The notes beneath the pieces were generated by a model. That model saw nothing but the letters and a program-made list of their open reading frames with translations, was not told where the DNA came from and searched no databases. A stretch of DNA of 64,000 nt, taken from positions 216,476,128 to 216,540,127 of the forward strand of contig NC_134358.1 in assembly GCF_048569485.1 (NCBI RefSeq), written 5' to 3'. This DNA comes from Anomaloglossus baeobatrachus (taxonomy: Eukaryota > Chordata > Amphibia > Anura > Aromobatidae). Positions 1 through 10,446 of the stretch are shown here, piece after piece; position 1 is the first letter of the stretch; each line of letters starts with the position of its first letter. The translations under genes and the position numbers were made by a program.

Positions 1-640
1 TTCCAGGTCTGTCTCTTTGCCCATCTGTCTCTTTCCAGGTCTATCTTTTTGACCATCTGTCTCTTTGTCCGTCTGTCTCTTTCCATGTCTGTCTCTTTCC
101 CCATCTGTCTCTTTCTCTGTCTGTCTCTTTGCCCATCTGTCTCTTTCCCCGTCTGTCTCTTTCCAGGTCTGTCTCTTTCCAGGTCTGTCTCTTTGCCCTT
201 CTGTCTCTTTGCCCTTCTGTCTCTTTGCCCGTCTGTCTCTTTGCCCGTCTGTCTCTTTGCCCGTCTGTCTCTTTGCCCGTCTGTCTCTTTGCCCGTCTGT
301 CTCTTTCCCCGTCTGTCTCTTTCCCCGTCTGTCTCTTTCCCTGTCTGTCTCTTTCCCTGTCTGTCTCTTTGCCCATCTGTCTCTTTCCCTGTCTGTCTCT
401 TTCCAGGTCTGTCTCTTCCCAGGTCTGTCTTTTTGACCGTCTGTCTCTTTGACCGTCTGTCTCTTTCCAGGTCTGTCTCTTTCCAGGTCTGTCTCTTTCC
501 AGGTCTGTCTCTTTGCCCGTCTGTCTCTTTGCCCGTCTGTCTCTTTCCAGGGCTGTCTCTTTCCCCGTCTGTCTGTCTGTCTGTCTCTTTCCCCATCTGT
601 CTCTGTCTGTGTCTCTGTCTTTTTCTGTCTCTCTATCCCA
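1..640. repeat. 16-bp CTGTCTCTTT minisatellite
   Basis: About 40 tandem copies of a 16-bp unit close to GTCTGTCTCTTTGCCC, with variants ending in CCCC, CAGG or CCTG. The array produces long open frames on both strands because of its composition; these are not genes. It begins before the window. Confidence 0.95.
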
Positions 641-649
641 CTCTCCACC

Positions 650-1600
650 GACATCATATAACCTCACGCATAAGCTTCAACTAACAGTTTATTTTGTTCC
701 TATAGCAACCACTGACAGTTGCTATTAATAACCTATAGCTCCCACCTCCATTCAATTTAATGGGGGCAGGATTTTAGAAACTAAAGGGGGCTTTACACGA
801 TACGATATCGTTAATGTTTTATCGTCGGGGTCACATTGTTAGTGACGCACATCCGGCGTCATTAATGATATCGCAGCGTGTGACACTTACCAGCGTCCTT
901 AAGCGACCTCAAAAATGGTGAAAATCGTTCACCATGGAGAGGTCGTCCCAAACTGAAAAATTGGTAAGGGTTGTTTATCCATGTTGTTGATCGCTCATGC
1001 GGCAGAACACATCGCTGTGTGTGACACCGCAGGAGCGAGGAACGTCTCCTTACCTGCCGCCGGCCACAATGCGGAAGGAAGGAGGTGGGCGGGATGTTAC
1101 GTCCCGCTCATCTCTGCCCCTCCGCTTTGATTGGCCGGCCGCTTAGTGACGTCGCGGTGACGCCGAACGTCCCTCCCCCTTGAGGGAGGGATTGTTCGGC
1201 AGTCACAGAGACGACGCCAACCAGGTAAGTGCGTGTGACGCTGCTATAGTGATAATGTTCGTAGCGGCAGCGATCAACCGATATCACATGGGCGACGGGG
1301 GCGGGTACTTACACGCTCGATATCGCTAGAAATTGCTAACAATATCGTAGCGTGTAAAGCCACCTTTACTGTAACGCACGGGGTTAATTTTTTCTGTCAA
1401 AACATAGTCTACGACGCTCCCTGGGTCACATGAGGCATGTGTGCAAAATTTCATGATTGTAAATGCGACGGTGCGGATTCCTTTAACAGACATACACACA
1501 CACACAGACACACACACACATACATACATACATACATACACTCAGCTTTATATATTAGACTAGAAGGTAGCCTGATTCCAACGCATCAGGTATTCTAGAA
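650..1600 (+). mobile_element. Helitron-like non-autonomous element, 3' end (candidate)
   Basis: The segment ends with a short hairpin (CCTGAT at 1571-1576 pairing with ATCAGG at 1585-1590) followed within a few bases by CTAG at 1595-1598. A hairpin just before a CTRR terminus is the usual 3' end of Helitrons. A microsatellite tract lies just before it (1492-1548). I cannot fix the 5' end; 650 is a guess from the edge of the minisatellite. A MITE lies inside it. Confidence 0.35.
783..1367. mobile_element. MITE with ~35-bp terminal inverted repeats
   Basis: The ends are near-perfect inverted repeats (left AAAGGGGGCTTTACACG, right complement AAAGGTGGCTTTACACG), each continuing into TACGATAT. 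The element is flanked by the direct repeat ACT (780-782 and 1368-1370). It has no coding capacity. A 3-bp target duplication fits PIF/Harbinger-type elements, but the family assignment is inference. Confidence 0.8.
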
Positions 1601-1629
1601 TTTATTGTGTAGTTAATGTATGATTTTTG

Positions 1630-1670
<41 letters not shown>
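1492..1670. repeat. CA, TACA and TA microsatellites
   Basis: A (CA)n/(CATA)n tract at about 1492-1548 and a (TA)n tract at about 1633-1670, separated by the candidate Helitron terminus. Confidence 0.9.
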
Positions 1671-1672
<2 letters not shown>

Positions 1673-1679
1673 CGTGTTT

Positions 1680-2095
1680 AGTTACCAACTGTTTGTGTAG
1701 GGCGCTGTAAATGTTCTGGGTGTTGTCTGGGTGTGGGGGTGTTTGAGAGCGGTGTTGTTTGTGTGTTGCGTTGTGTGTGTTGCGTTGTTTGTGGAGCGCT
1801 GTGTGTCTGCAGCGTAGTGTGTGTGCGGTGCTGCATGTGTTGCGTGGTTTGTGTGGGTGTGTGTGTGTGGGGTGCGTGGGTGTGTTTTGGGGAGGTATGT
1901 TTTGTGCAGTGTGTGGGTGTTGCGAGGTGTGTGCATATATTTGGTTGTGCCGCGGTGTTTGTGTGTTCGGTGTTGTGTATGCGGCGTTGTCTGTGTGTGT
2001 GGGTGTCTGTGTAGGGTGGTGTTTGTGGTTTCCAGTGTGTGAGTGGTGTATTGTGCGGTGCGTGTGTGGCGGTGTGTGTGTGTTTTGGGGGGAGG
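1680..2095. repeat. GT-rich degenerate repeat
   Basis: Low-complexity TGTGTGTTGCG-type sequence with no fixed period. Open frames in it on both strands are compositional. Confidence 0.85.
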
Positions 2096-2370
2096 TGTGC
2101 ATCCCCATCGTGCTCCATCCCCCATGCTGCGCACCCCCCATCGTGCTCCATCCCCCATGCTGCGCACCCCATCATGCTCCATCCCTCATGCTGCGCACCC
2201 CCATCATGCTCCATCCCCCATGCTGCACACCCCCTATCGTGCTTCATCCCCCCATGCTGCGCACCCCCATCGTGCTTCATCCCCCATCCTGCACACCCCC
2301 CATCGTGTTTCATCCCCCCATGCTACGCACCCCCAAACATGCTCCATCCCCCATGCTGCGCACCCCTCAG
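2096..2370. repeat. 33-bp minisatellite
   Basis: About eight copies of a 33-bp unit built from CATCGTGCTCCATCCCCCAT and GCTGCGCACCCCC, with shortened variants. Confidence 0.92.
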
Positions 2371-3035
2371 AGAGGAGAATAGTAGGAGGACTATAATAGG
2401 AGGAGTATAATAGGAAGAGTAGTCCTGGGGAGAGGAGTATAATAGGAGGAGTAGTCCTGGGGGGAGAAAAGTATAATAGGAGGAGTATTCCTGGGGGAGA
2501 GGAGTATAGTAGGAGGAGTAGTCCTGGGGAGAGAGGAGTATAATAGGAGGAGTAGTCCTGGAGGTGAGGAGTATAATAGGAGGAGTAGTCCTCCTGGAGG
2601 AGAGGAGTATAATAGGAGGAGTAGTCCTGGGGAAAGAGGAGTATAATAGGAGCAGTAGTCCTGGGGAGAGAGAAGCATAATAGGAGGAGTAGTCCTGGGG
2701 AGAGAGGAGTATAATAGGAGGAGTATTCCTGGGGAGAGAGGAGTATAATAGGAGGAGTAGTCCTGGGGTGAGAGGAGTATAATAGAAGGAGTAGTCCTGC
2801 AGAGGGAGGAGTATAATAGGAGGAGTAGTCCTGGGGGAGAGGCATATAATAGGAGTAGTAGTCCTGGGGAGAGAGGAGTATAATAGGAGTAGTAGTCCTG
2901 GGAGGAGAGGAGTATAATAGGAGTAGTAGTCCTGGGGGGAGAGGAGTATAATAGGAGTAGTCCTGGGGGTAGGTGTCTAATAGGTGGAGTAGTCCTGGGG
3001 GAGGTGTCTAATAGGTGGAGTAGTCCTGGGGGGGA
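2371..3035. repeat. ~36-bp purine-rich minisatellite
   Basis: About 18 copies of a unit containing GAGTATAATAGGAGGAGTAG followed by TCCTGGGGAGAG. It follows the previous minisatellite directly, with no unique sequence between. Confidence 0.92.
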
Positions 3036-3330
3036 GGTGTATAGGTGCCCAATGTGTGCGGGGGGAGGTGTATAGGTGCCCAATGTGTGTGAGGGGCGGG
3101 GCCAAGTGGCCAACGTGTGCTGGGGCGGGGCTGAGCACCCAACATGTGCGGGGGGCGGGGCTGGGCCAAGCCGAGCGGCCAATGCGTGCAGGGGGCGGGG
3201 CCAAGCGGCCAACATGTGCGGAAGGCAGGGCCGAGCAACCAATGGGTGCAGGTGGCGGGGCTGGGCCAAGCCGAGCGGCCAATGCGTGCAGGGGGCGGGG
3301 CCAGGCCTAGCCGAGCGGCCAATGCGACGG
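3036..3330. repeat. GC-rich minisatellite
   Basis: Repeats built from GGGGGCGGGGC, CAAGCCGAGCGGCCAATG and CGTGCA, in units of about 29 and 43 bp. CpG-rich and GGGCGG-rich, so it might bind Sp1-like factors, but nothing else suggests a promoter here. Confidence 0.85.
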
Positions 3331-3374
3331 TTGTCACTGTAATGACATCATTTTGGAGCAAGACAGACAGACAG

Positions 3375-4196
3375 ACAGGCAGAATAAGGCAATTATATAT
3401 ATAGATATTGCTCTTGACCCACTACTCAGATATCTGGAGATGATCCCTTCTTTCAAGATCGGGATCGGACACCATACACTAAAAACCCTGGCTTTTGCAG
3501 ACGATATCCTCCTCATGATAGCAAATCCAAAAAATTACATTCCTCTAATAATGGATGCATTCCATGAATTTGGGAAGGTCTCAGGGTTCCGTATTAACTT
3601 TTCAAAATCTCAGGCCTTAGCAATTTTCCCGGAAGCTCGCAAATGGTGGCCGTTCCCTTTTCCCTTTCAGTGGGGACAAACCTCCTTGAAATATCTAGGT
3701 ATCTTTTTGCCATCCAATCCACATAGTTTATACCAACTTAACATCAGACCCTTAATCTCTACAATCGTCAAAGAAATTAACTCATGGAAGTCATTCAAAT
3801 TGTCCTTTGCAGGTAGAGCATATCTGATCAAAACTATATCCTTCCCCAAAATTTTATATCCTTTACAAACATTACCAATTTTATTATCTAGAGATGATGA
3901 TCGGCTTTTGACCAAAATATCCAGACAATTTATTTGGAACTCGTAGGGGAGCTCTAGGATCAGCATGTTTAAATTGCAACAGATCAAGTCACTGGGAGGG
4001 CTTAATTTTCCAAATTTTCGTCTATATGGTATTGCATCCATTTTTAGACATGCCCTAGATTGGATATGGGCTTTTAATCATTTCACTAATACCCCAATTG
4101 ATGAAGCCATGTCTGGATCCATCAGTCTCCCTGCCTTACTGCACACACAACCCCATAACAGTCCTATTGAAATAAAAGATAATGCTTTGCTTTGGT
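3375..4196 (+). pseudogene. L1-type LINE ORF2 fragment (reverse transcriptase)
   Basis: The translation contains the L1 RT catalytic block FADDILL (about 3493-3513) and downstream thumb-like sequence (LKYLGIFLP; later SLGGLNFPNFRLYGIAS, typical of L1 after the RT). An in-frame stop near 3943 divides it, and both ends are truncated, so it is a dead 5'- and 3'-truncated copy. The 3' side is cut at about 4197, where hAT-derived sequence begins. A separate piece of L1 3' sequence lies at 13.15-14.88 kb. The clade (L1 or Tx1) cannot be settled by eye. Confidence 0.8.
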
Positions 4197-4199
4197 CTG

Positions 4200-6154
4200 T
4201 GTGTGACAACTCTGTGTGTGACAGGGCGCATTTCACCACAGATAATTGGACCAGTAAGCATGGACAGGGACGTTACATGTCGCTAACTGGGCACTGGGTA
4301 ACTATGGTGAGAGATGGAGAAGGGTCTGCTGTACAAGTCTTGCCATCCCCATGAGTTCTTGGTCAATAATCTGTATGTAGAAGTTCCTCAACTGCTTCTG
4401 CCTCTTACACCTCATCTGGGTCCTCCACCTCCGCCCAAAGCCTGTCTGGTCAGGCCACCCACGTTGTAACTGCGCACAAGGAATCCCGCACACCTCCTTA
4501 CTATGCTGGCAGCAGAGCTCAACGGCATCAGGCGGTCTTTACGTTGAAATGTCTGGGAAATGTGAGTCACACAGCTGACGAGTTGTAGTCAGCTCTGGAG
4601 ACCGAGTTTCATCAATGGTTGTCTCCACTCAACCTGCAGCCAGGGAAGGCAGAGTGCGACAGTGCTGCAAACCTGGGTGTGGCCCTTCGCTGGGGCAATA
4701 TGACACACGTGCCTTGTATGGCTCACGTGTTGAACCTTGTTGTCCAGCAATTTTTAACCCACTATCCGGGCCTACACGGGCTTCTGCAGAGGACACGGTC
4801 ACTATGTGCTCACTTCCGCCATTCACACCCCGCAGCTGAATGACTTGCATCGCTACAGAAGTCTTTCGGCCTGCCGGTTCACCAGCTGAAATGCGATGTG
4901 CCGAAACGCTGGAATTTGACTCTCCACATGTTGCAGCGACTGTGGCAGCACCGCCGAGCCCTGGTGCAATACGTTATGACGTATAGCCTGGGCCAACGAG
5001 ATCCAGAGGTGGGTCAGATCATGCTGCTGGAGTGGTCTCAGATCAAGGACCTATGCACTCTTCTGCACAGTTTCGACATGGCGACGAACATGTTTAGCGC
5101 TGACGATGCCATTATCAGCATGATAATTCCAGTCATTTACATGCTGGAGCACACTCTAAACAGTATTCGGAATCAGGTGGTGGGACAAGAGGAAGGGGAG
5201 GAAGTACAGGAGGATTCATATGCGGAACGGATACCAAGATCTACAAGGTCCAGACGGTCAGCAGCACCAAGGCAGCAGGCATGGGACGGTGGGGGAGAGG
5301 GATTAACAAGGGCGCATGGTAGTAGCAAAACTGTTGAGGAAGGTGCAGGAGCCCAGGAAGAAATGGAGGACGAACTGGCAATGGACATGGAAGACTCAGC
5401 AGATGAGGGAGACCTTGATCACATTTCTGTTGTGCGAGGTTGGGGGGAGAGGGCAGAGGAAGGAAGCATGATTCTCACCTCATCGCCACCAACACAGCAA
5501 GGACTTGGTCCTCCTGGATGCGCAAGACACATGAGCACCTTCTTGCTGCCCTACCTACAACATGACCCTCGGATTCTCAGAATTCGAAGTAATGCTGACT
5601 ACTGGGTTGCCACACTCTTAGATCCCCGGTACAAGTCAAAATTTGCCGAAATAATTCCTGCCATAGAAAGGGACGCATGTATGCAGGAGTTTCAGCAGAA
5701 GCTGTTACACAATATGAGATTGGCTTTTCCACTAAACACCAGTGGTGCACAGAGTGAATCTCACAGTTCTAACTTGCCAACTGTGAGACTGAGTCATCAT
5801 CGCTCAAACTGTACCAGCAACACCGTATCTGGTGGTAACAGCAATTTTATGGAATCGTTTCATGAATTTTTTAGACCATCCTTTGCAAGGCAACAAGGCA
5901 CAAGAAGTCTGACACATAGTCAACGCCTGGAGAGGATGATACAGGAGTATCTGCAAGTGAATATTGATGCCATGACTGTGCAACTGGAGCCTTGCTCATT
6001 TTGGGCTTCCAATCTGGAAAAATGGCTTGAGCTCGCCACTTACGCTTTGGAGATCTTGTCGTGTCCCGCAGCCAGCGTTCTCTCGGAACGTGTATTCAGT
6101 GCTGCTGGGGGTGTGCTGACAGATAGGCGCATGTGTCTGTCCAGTGACAATGTG
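4200..6154 (+). pseudogene. hAT-family transposase pseudogene (ZBED-like)
   Basis: The RNase-H-fold core is recognisable from DNWTSKHGQGRYMSLTGHWV near 4243 and from MAHVLNLVVQQF near 4718. The longest open stretch, 4898-6163 (421 codons), ends with the hAT dimerisation block: WLELATYALEILSCPAASV then LSERVFSAAGGVLTDRR. Acidic low-complexity sequence (GEEVQEDSY; EEMEDELAMDMEDSADEGD) sits in the helical insertion region. Stops and frame changes between 4330 and 4900 and the 6155 insertion show it is not functional. A domesticated ZBED host gene is unlikely because the frame is broken and there are no introns. Confidence 0.85.
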
Positions 6155-6491
6155 AGGAGATGAAAGAACTGTGGATAAAAAGCGCAATAAGGTCTTACCC
6201 CAATATATACGGGGTATGAAATGAGCGATATTACTCACCAAATGAAGTTGTGAAAGTCACAACTCCTATACAAGCATGAAAATCCAGGTCAAGGCAGCAG
6301 TCCCCAATTTGGCTGATAACAGAGAGTAGTGGAGATGGGTATTTCACGCTACGCCAATGACCAATGATGAAGTTTTAAGATCAATGTTACTTTTATTTCA
6401 TGCTCAGGTCAATGCGTTTCAGGAGCCCCAGCTCCCTTCCTCAGGACAGACAGGCAAAAGAACATCAAATCTCTTCAGATATCTTCAGATT
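6155..6491 (-). mobile_element. Penelope-type retroelement 3' end inserted in hAT
   Basis: A 337-bp insertion with a 13-bp target duplication, CAGTGACAATGTG, at 6142-6154 and 6492-6504. On the minus strand it carries a CCTGAGGAAGGGAGC motif followed by GAAACGC, then ATGAAATAAAAG, resembling the tail of frog Penelope-like elements. The target duplication and 5' truncation indicate target-primed retroposition. The hAT reading (SSDN|VDRLTFIKMNKSW) resumes right after it. Confidence 0.65.
6408..6446 (-). ncRNA. Degraded hammerhead-ribozyme-like motif (candidate)
   Basis: On the minus strand CTGAGGA (6444-6438) matches the hammerhead core CUGANGA. It is followed by a stem II that pairs with one bulge (AGGGAGC with GCTCCT, loop TGGG) and then GAAAC (6420-6416). 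Hammerhead motifs are known in Penelope-like elements. Stem III here (ACGCATT) is short and imperfect, so activity is doubtful. Confidence 0.35.
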
Positions 6492-6888
6492 CAGTGACAA
6501 TGTGGACAGACTAACGTTCATCAAGATGAACAAATCATGGATCCGCAAGGAATTTTCTACCCCTGTGTCATCCTGGGGAGAGTACAAGCTTGTGTATTTT
6601 TGATTGTGCTTCATGCAAATCAACATTTTAAGTTTGCAACTGTGGGACAATTGATGCCACTTAAGGGGTGTCCAAATTTTTTTTAAAAAAATGGAGACTC
6701 TTGAGTATATGTACTTGTCACTTTTCCATGTGTTTGTGATGTCTTCTGAGTTGTTTGTCACCTTTTGGACACCTTAGAAGTATGTTTTTGTATGTGTTTG
6801 TTTGCCTGCTATTGTTTTCAATGGGGTTCAACGGTGTTCGACGAACACACCCGCCGTTCGACAAACCGAACTGAACTCGGTCACTAGG

Positions 6889-8530
6889 GGGTGGCTCATT
6901 TCTAAAAAGAGCCTCTCTAATAAAAATCTTGGAGCAGGGACAAACAATGGGTTTTATAAATAGTCAACAAGCAGAGTTTATGAATCCATTTTTTCTCAAA
7001 ATCCCTCTCTTGCATGCCTTACCAAAAGTACATAAGGGGGTTTTCCCACCTCCTATGAGACCCATTGTGTCAGGGATAGGGTCGGTGTTAAAGAATCTAG
7101 GAGATTGGCTAGATGAACGTCTGCAACCCCTGGTTTTGAGATCTCCAAGCCACATTAAGGACAGTAAGAATGTACTACGAACAATGAACAAAATCAAGTG
7201 GAGTAGCGATAATGTGTCGGTTACTGCGGATATAGCCACACTTTATTCCTCAATACTCCATCACTTAGCGAGCGCTGCACTACAAGACCAGCTGCAAATG
7301 TACACTAAATACAGTGTGGAATTCCAACAATATTTACTGTTTATTACTGACTTTCTGTTAAAAAATAACTATTTCATGTTTGCACAGAGTAGCAATCTGT
7401 TCCTATAATTACAAGGATGTGCGATGGGGGTGAAATTTTCCCCATCGCTTGCTAATATTTTTGTCACGTGGTGGGAAGAAGAAAAGTATATGGTCAAGAA
7501 AATCTATATATGGAAAATATAGAATTTTTTGGAAGATTTATAGATGACCTTATAATAATATGGAAAGGTAATCCAAATAACAAAAAAAATTAAAGATATT
7601 CTTAATGATAATGATCATTGAGATTTATCAATCAAACTAATAAGGAACAGATTGCTTTTCTAGATATGATACTTATTGGAAATGAGGCTTAATCCAGAGT
7701 GGAAGCACGATTATATAGGAAACCCCAGTCGGGGAATTCTTTATTACATGCCCCCAGTAATCACCCCAGACTTGTGAGCATATAGAAGTAAAACCAAAAC
7801 AAAGCAAATATGAAGATAAACCATGTTTCATCACACAGTATAGTGATCAGTTTAAACAAGTGACTGAGATTATGAAATCGAATTTATCCATTATTTTACA
7901 GGTAGATCCAACTTTGAGAACCATACTTGATAAGGGTTGTAATTTTATCCCCCAAAAAGGTGCCACAATTGCCAGCATACTATCACCCAGTGATCACACC
8001 TTGCAGTTTTCATATGGACAGAAAAATTCTAGCTGGCTCACTATTTGTGGTAGTTATCGCTGTGGACAAACGTTGTGTGGTTTATGCAAATACATGTACA
8101 ATACGACCACATTTAAATCTATGGTCACACACAAAGAAAACCCCAGTAATAGGTTTGCAAATTGCAGTTCCACATATGTGATTTATTTAATTACATGTGA
8201 GACATGCGGTGTTCAATATGTAGGTAATACTACCCGTCCTTTACGGAGAAGGATCTCTGAACATCTTTATGATTCCTGTAATAATAGTACCAGGAGCCCC
8301 TCGGGAGCTTCCCAGCATTTTATTTCTGCACATGAAGGTGATCTTGGCACATGCAGAGTTAATGTGATAGAAACTATCCCAAATCCAAAGAGGAGTAGAG
8401 ACAGAAAAAAAGAATTACAACGAAAAGAAGCCATGTGGATTTTTAGATTAAAAACCCGAGATCCCTTAGGTATGAATATAAGGACTGATCTTCTGTATAT
8501 ATATATGTATAGAATCGGATTAATCAGATA
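6889..8530 (+). mobile_element. Penelope-like element (RT plus GIY-YIG)
   Basis: A degenerate but collinear Penelope-like element. The RT part reads LPKVHKG, MRPIVSGIGS, VTADIATLYSSI (motif A), a GCAMGVKFSP-type motif B near 7419, and FIDD (motif C) near 7540. It is followed by the GIY-YIG endonuclease region. Several stops and frame changes split it, so it is inactive. It begins directly after the hAT 3' end. Confidence 0.85.
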
Positions 8531-8690
8531 TATCACTGTTTGTAAAATACTTTGTTTTCTCCTCCCCTTACCTCCCTTTTTTTTTTTCCCCTTTCCACTT
8601 CCCTTCAGCGGTCTGTATATATGTGCATGTTTATTTCAGTTTGGCTATACTAGGAGTAAGGACCAGCGTCGGTCTGGTGTGCCGGGGTAG
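7860..8690 (+). pseudogene. Penelope-like GIY-YIG endonuclease region
   Basis: The open stretch of 276 codons carries CGSYRCGQTLCGLC, the cysteine-rich block that precedes the nuclease in Penelope-like elements. It then has VIYLITCETCGVQYVG and RPLRRRISEHL, the GIY-YIG core with its arginine. This nuclease nicks target DNA to prime reverse transcription. After about residue 200 the frame runs into 3' non-coding sequence (TATATATATG, pyrimidine tract), so the true C terminus lies near 8480. The RT half upstream is in broken frames. Confidence 0.85.
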
Positions 8691-9372
8691 CCCCCACCTT
8701 GTCTTCACACTAAGCTGTCCCTGGCAGACTGCAGGGGCCCCCGCCGGGTGTATTAACATGACCTGCGGCCGCGGCTCCTAGCCACCGCAAGCGACAATAC
8801 TGTATGCAGCAGTCACTAGATTATGACAGCGCCAGTAGCTACACTGGGGGGAAGAGGGCGCTCCCGACCTGGAGGCACCTAGAGCTTATGAGCTGCAGCG
8901 CGGCAGGGGCAGAACAGAAGCGACTTCAGAGAAGAAGATGCATTGCAATCAGTGGTGGAGCAGTGAGGACCTGTGCTGATGTCATGCCCATGTGACCGCG
9001 TGGGAGGAGCCGAGCAGGAAATACCGTGGAAGATGTGTCCGAGGAAGATGTGTCTGGTGAGAGATATGGGGGCGGGGGTGAGTGGCATATCAGGGGTCCA
9101 GGCTGTGACACAGGGGTGTTAAGGGTTACTATTTGTATAGAACATGGGGTTTCAGTGTGTTTGAGAGAGGGGTAATTTGGGGTACAGCCAGTCTGTATGA
9201 GATATGCAGGACATTGGGGTGCTGGGTGTGTGTGATTTGGGGCTGCTCGGTGTGCGTGATTTGGGGGTGCAGGGTGTGTGCACCAGTTCTTGCTGCGTGA
9301 CATGGGTGAAGTCCACAAGGTAACCATATATCAGTATCGATTACGGAAAGAGGGATAGCAGCAGTCAGTCAT
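8531..9372. other. Unassigned sequence
   Basis: Pyrimidine tract, then GC-rich sequence without a recognisable gene. Around 9160-9280 there are a few loose repeats of GGTGCNGGGTGTGTG and GTGATTTGGGG. Nothing here supports an exon or a known element. Confidence 0.5.
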
Positions 9373-9475
9373 GTTCTGATATCCATCTTGTCCTCAGCTC
9401 CCCAGCTCCCAGCTTTCCCATTCTCTGATATCATGGGAAAGCTGGGTGTTGAAGACAAGATGGCTATCAGAACAT
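9373..9475. repeat. ~100-bp foldback repeat
   Basis: The left arm (ATGTTCTGATATCCATCTTG) is mirrored by the right arm (AAGATGGCTATCAGAACAT), with CAGCTTTCCCAT/ATGGGAAAGCTG nearer the centre. It would form a long hairpin and looks like a short foldback element. Confidence 0.75.
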
Positions 9476-9534
9476 AGAAAAGCTGGGTGCTGAGGAAAAG
9501 AACCGAGTGTCCAGAGTAATTATCCTCTACCCCA

Positions 9535-9955
9535 AGTGTTTTATCCTGTACCGAGTATCAGACGTCAGTATCCTGTAACCCGAGTGTCATTATTCTGTAC
9601 GCCCAGTGTCAGTCAATATTCCGTCCTCCCAGTGTCAGTGTCATTATCCTGTACCCCCAGTGTCAGTGTCATTATCCTGTACCTCCAGTGTCAGTGTCAT
9701 TATCCTGTACCCACAGTGTCAGTATCCTGTACCTCCAGTGTCAGTGTCATTATCCTGTGCCTCCAGTGTCAGTGTCAGGATTCATTACCCCCAGTGTCAG
9801 TGTCATTATCCTCTACCCCCAGTGTCACTATCCAGTACCCTAGTTCAGTGTCATTATTCTGTAATCCCAGTGTCAGTATTCAGTACCCCGGTGTCATTAT
9901 CCTGTACCCCCAGTGTCAGTGTCATTATCCTGTACCCCCAGTGTCATTATCATTG
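9535..9955. repeat. CAGTGTCAGTGTCATTATCC minisatellite
   Basis: About 15 imperfect copies of CAGTGTCAGTGTCATTATCC followed by TGTACCCC, with period 22-28 bp. Open frames on the plus strand are compositional. Confidence 0.92.
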
Positions 9956-9989
9956 GCTATATATAATTACTCATCAGGGTTTCAAAACT

Positions 9990-10286
9990 GCATGAATGTC
10001 CTTTCCCAGCAAAGTCTATGAGTTTTTTATTTTGGCTGTCCGCACATTGCAGTTTTTTTTAGCTGCGTCTTTGTGGTGACCACAAAGATGCAGCATGTCA
10101 ATTCTTTTTGCCTTTTTCTCTGCATTTTTCACCCATTGAATGCATTAGCCAAAAAAAACAGCAAGAAAACGCATCAAAAACGCATGCGGTTTTTCTGATG
10201 CATTTTTTTCCGATGGGTGCATTTTTTTGGGGCCAGAAACGCTGCATCTTTGTGGTCAGAAAAAAATGCAGCATGCGCACATAGCC
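9990..10286. mobile_element. AAAACGCA-type foldback MITE
   Basis: Internally self-complementary (AAAAACGCATGC; CTGCGTCTTTGTGGTGACC against GGTCAGAAAAAAATGCAG). It ends GCATGCGCACATAGCC, matching the right end of the MITE at 48200-48538. The left end is not clear. Confidence 0.65.
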
Positions 10287-10446
10287 TATATGTGATGATA
10301 GTACAGGAGGGGCCTCAGTATAAATAATGTATATGTAAAAAAAAAAAAAGCCTGATTTGCCTATAGAGCAGTGTTGTAATATACAGGACTAGTAAAGGGT
10401 TTATCCAACATGTAAAACTATTTTGGAAACTATAGTGAGGCTTTTA

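Larger units (their letters stand above)
4200..6888 (+). mobile_element. hAT DNA transposon relic, interrupted
   Basis: Decayed hAT transposase sequence occupies 4200-6154 and resumes at 6505-6604 after an insertion. Its 3' non-coding end runs to about 6888 and contains GTTCGACGAACAC/CCGTTCGAC-type sequence. The 5' end is missing where it abuts the L1 fragment, so no left terminal repeat is seen. Confidence 0.75.

Noticed and set aside
41-728. Several open frames of 60-211 codons on both strands
   Set aside because: They are produced by the 16-bp tandem repeat and read as periodic Ser/Leu/Cys/Val or Arg/Asp/Lys strings.
3036-3330. CpG-rich stretch as a CpG-island promoter
   Set aside because: It is a tandem repeat; no exon or transcription signal follows it.
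1602-3404. Open frames up to 292 codons on both strands
   Set aside because: They follow the minisatellites exactly and have no sequence complexity beyond the repeat units.
4898-6163. A 421-codon frame as a domesticated ZBED host gene
   Set aside because: The N-terminal half is in broken frames and a retroposon splits the C terminus, so it is a dead transposase.
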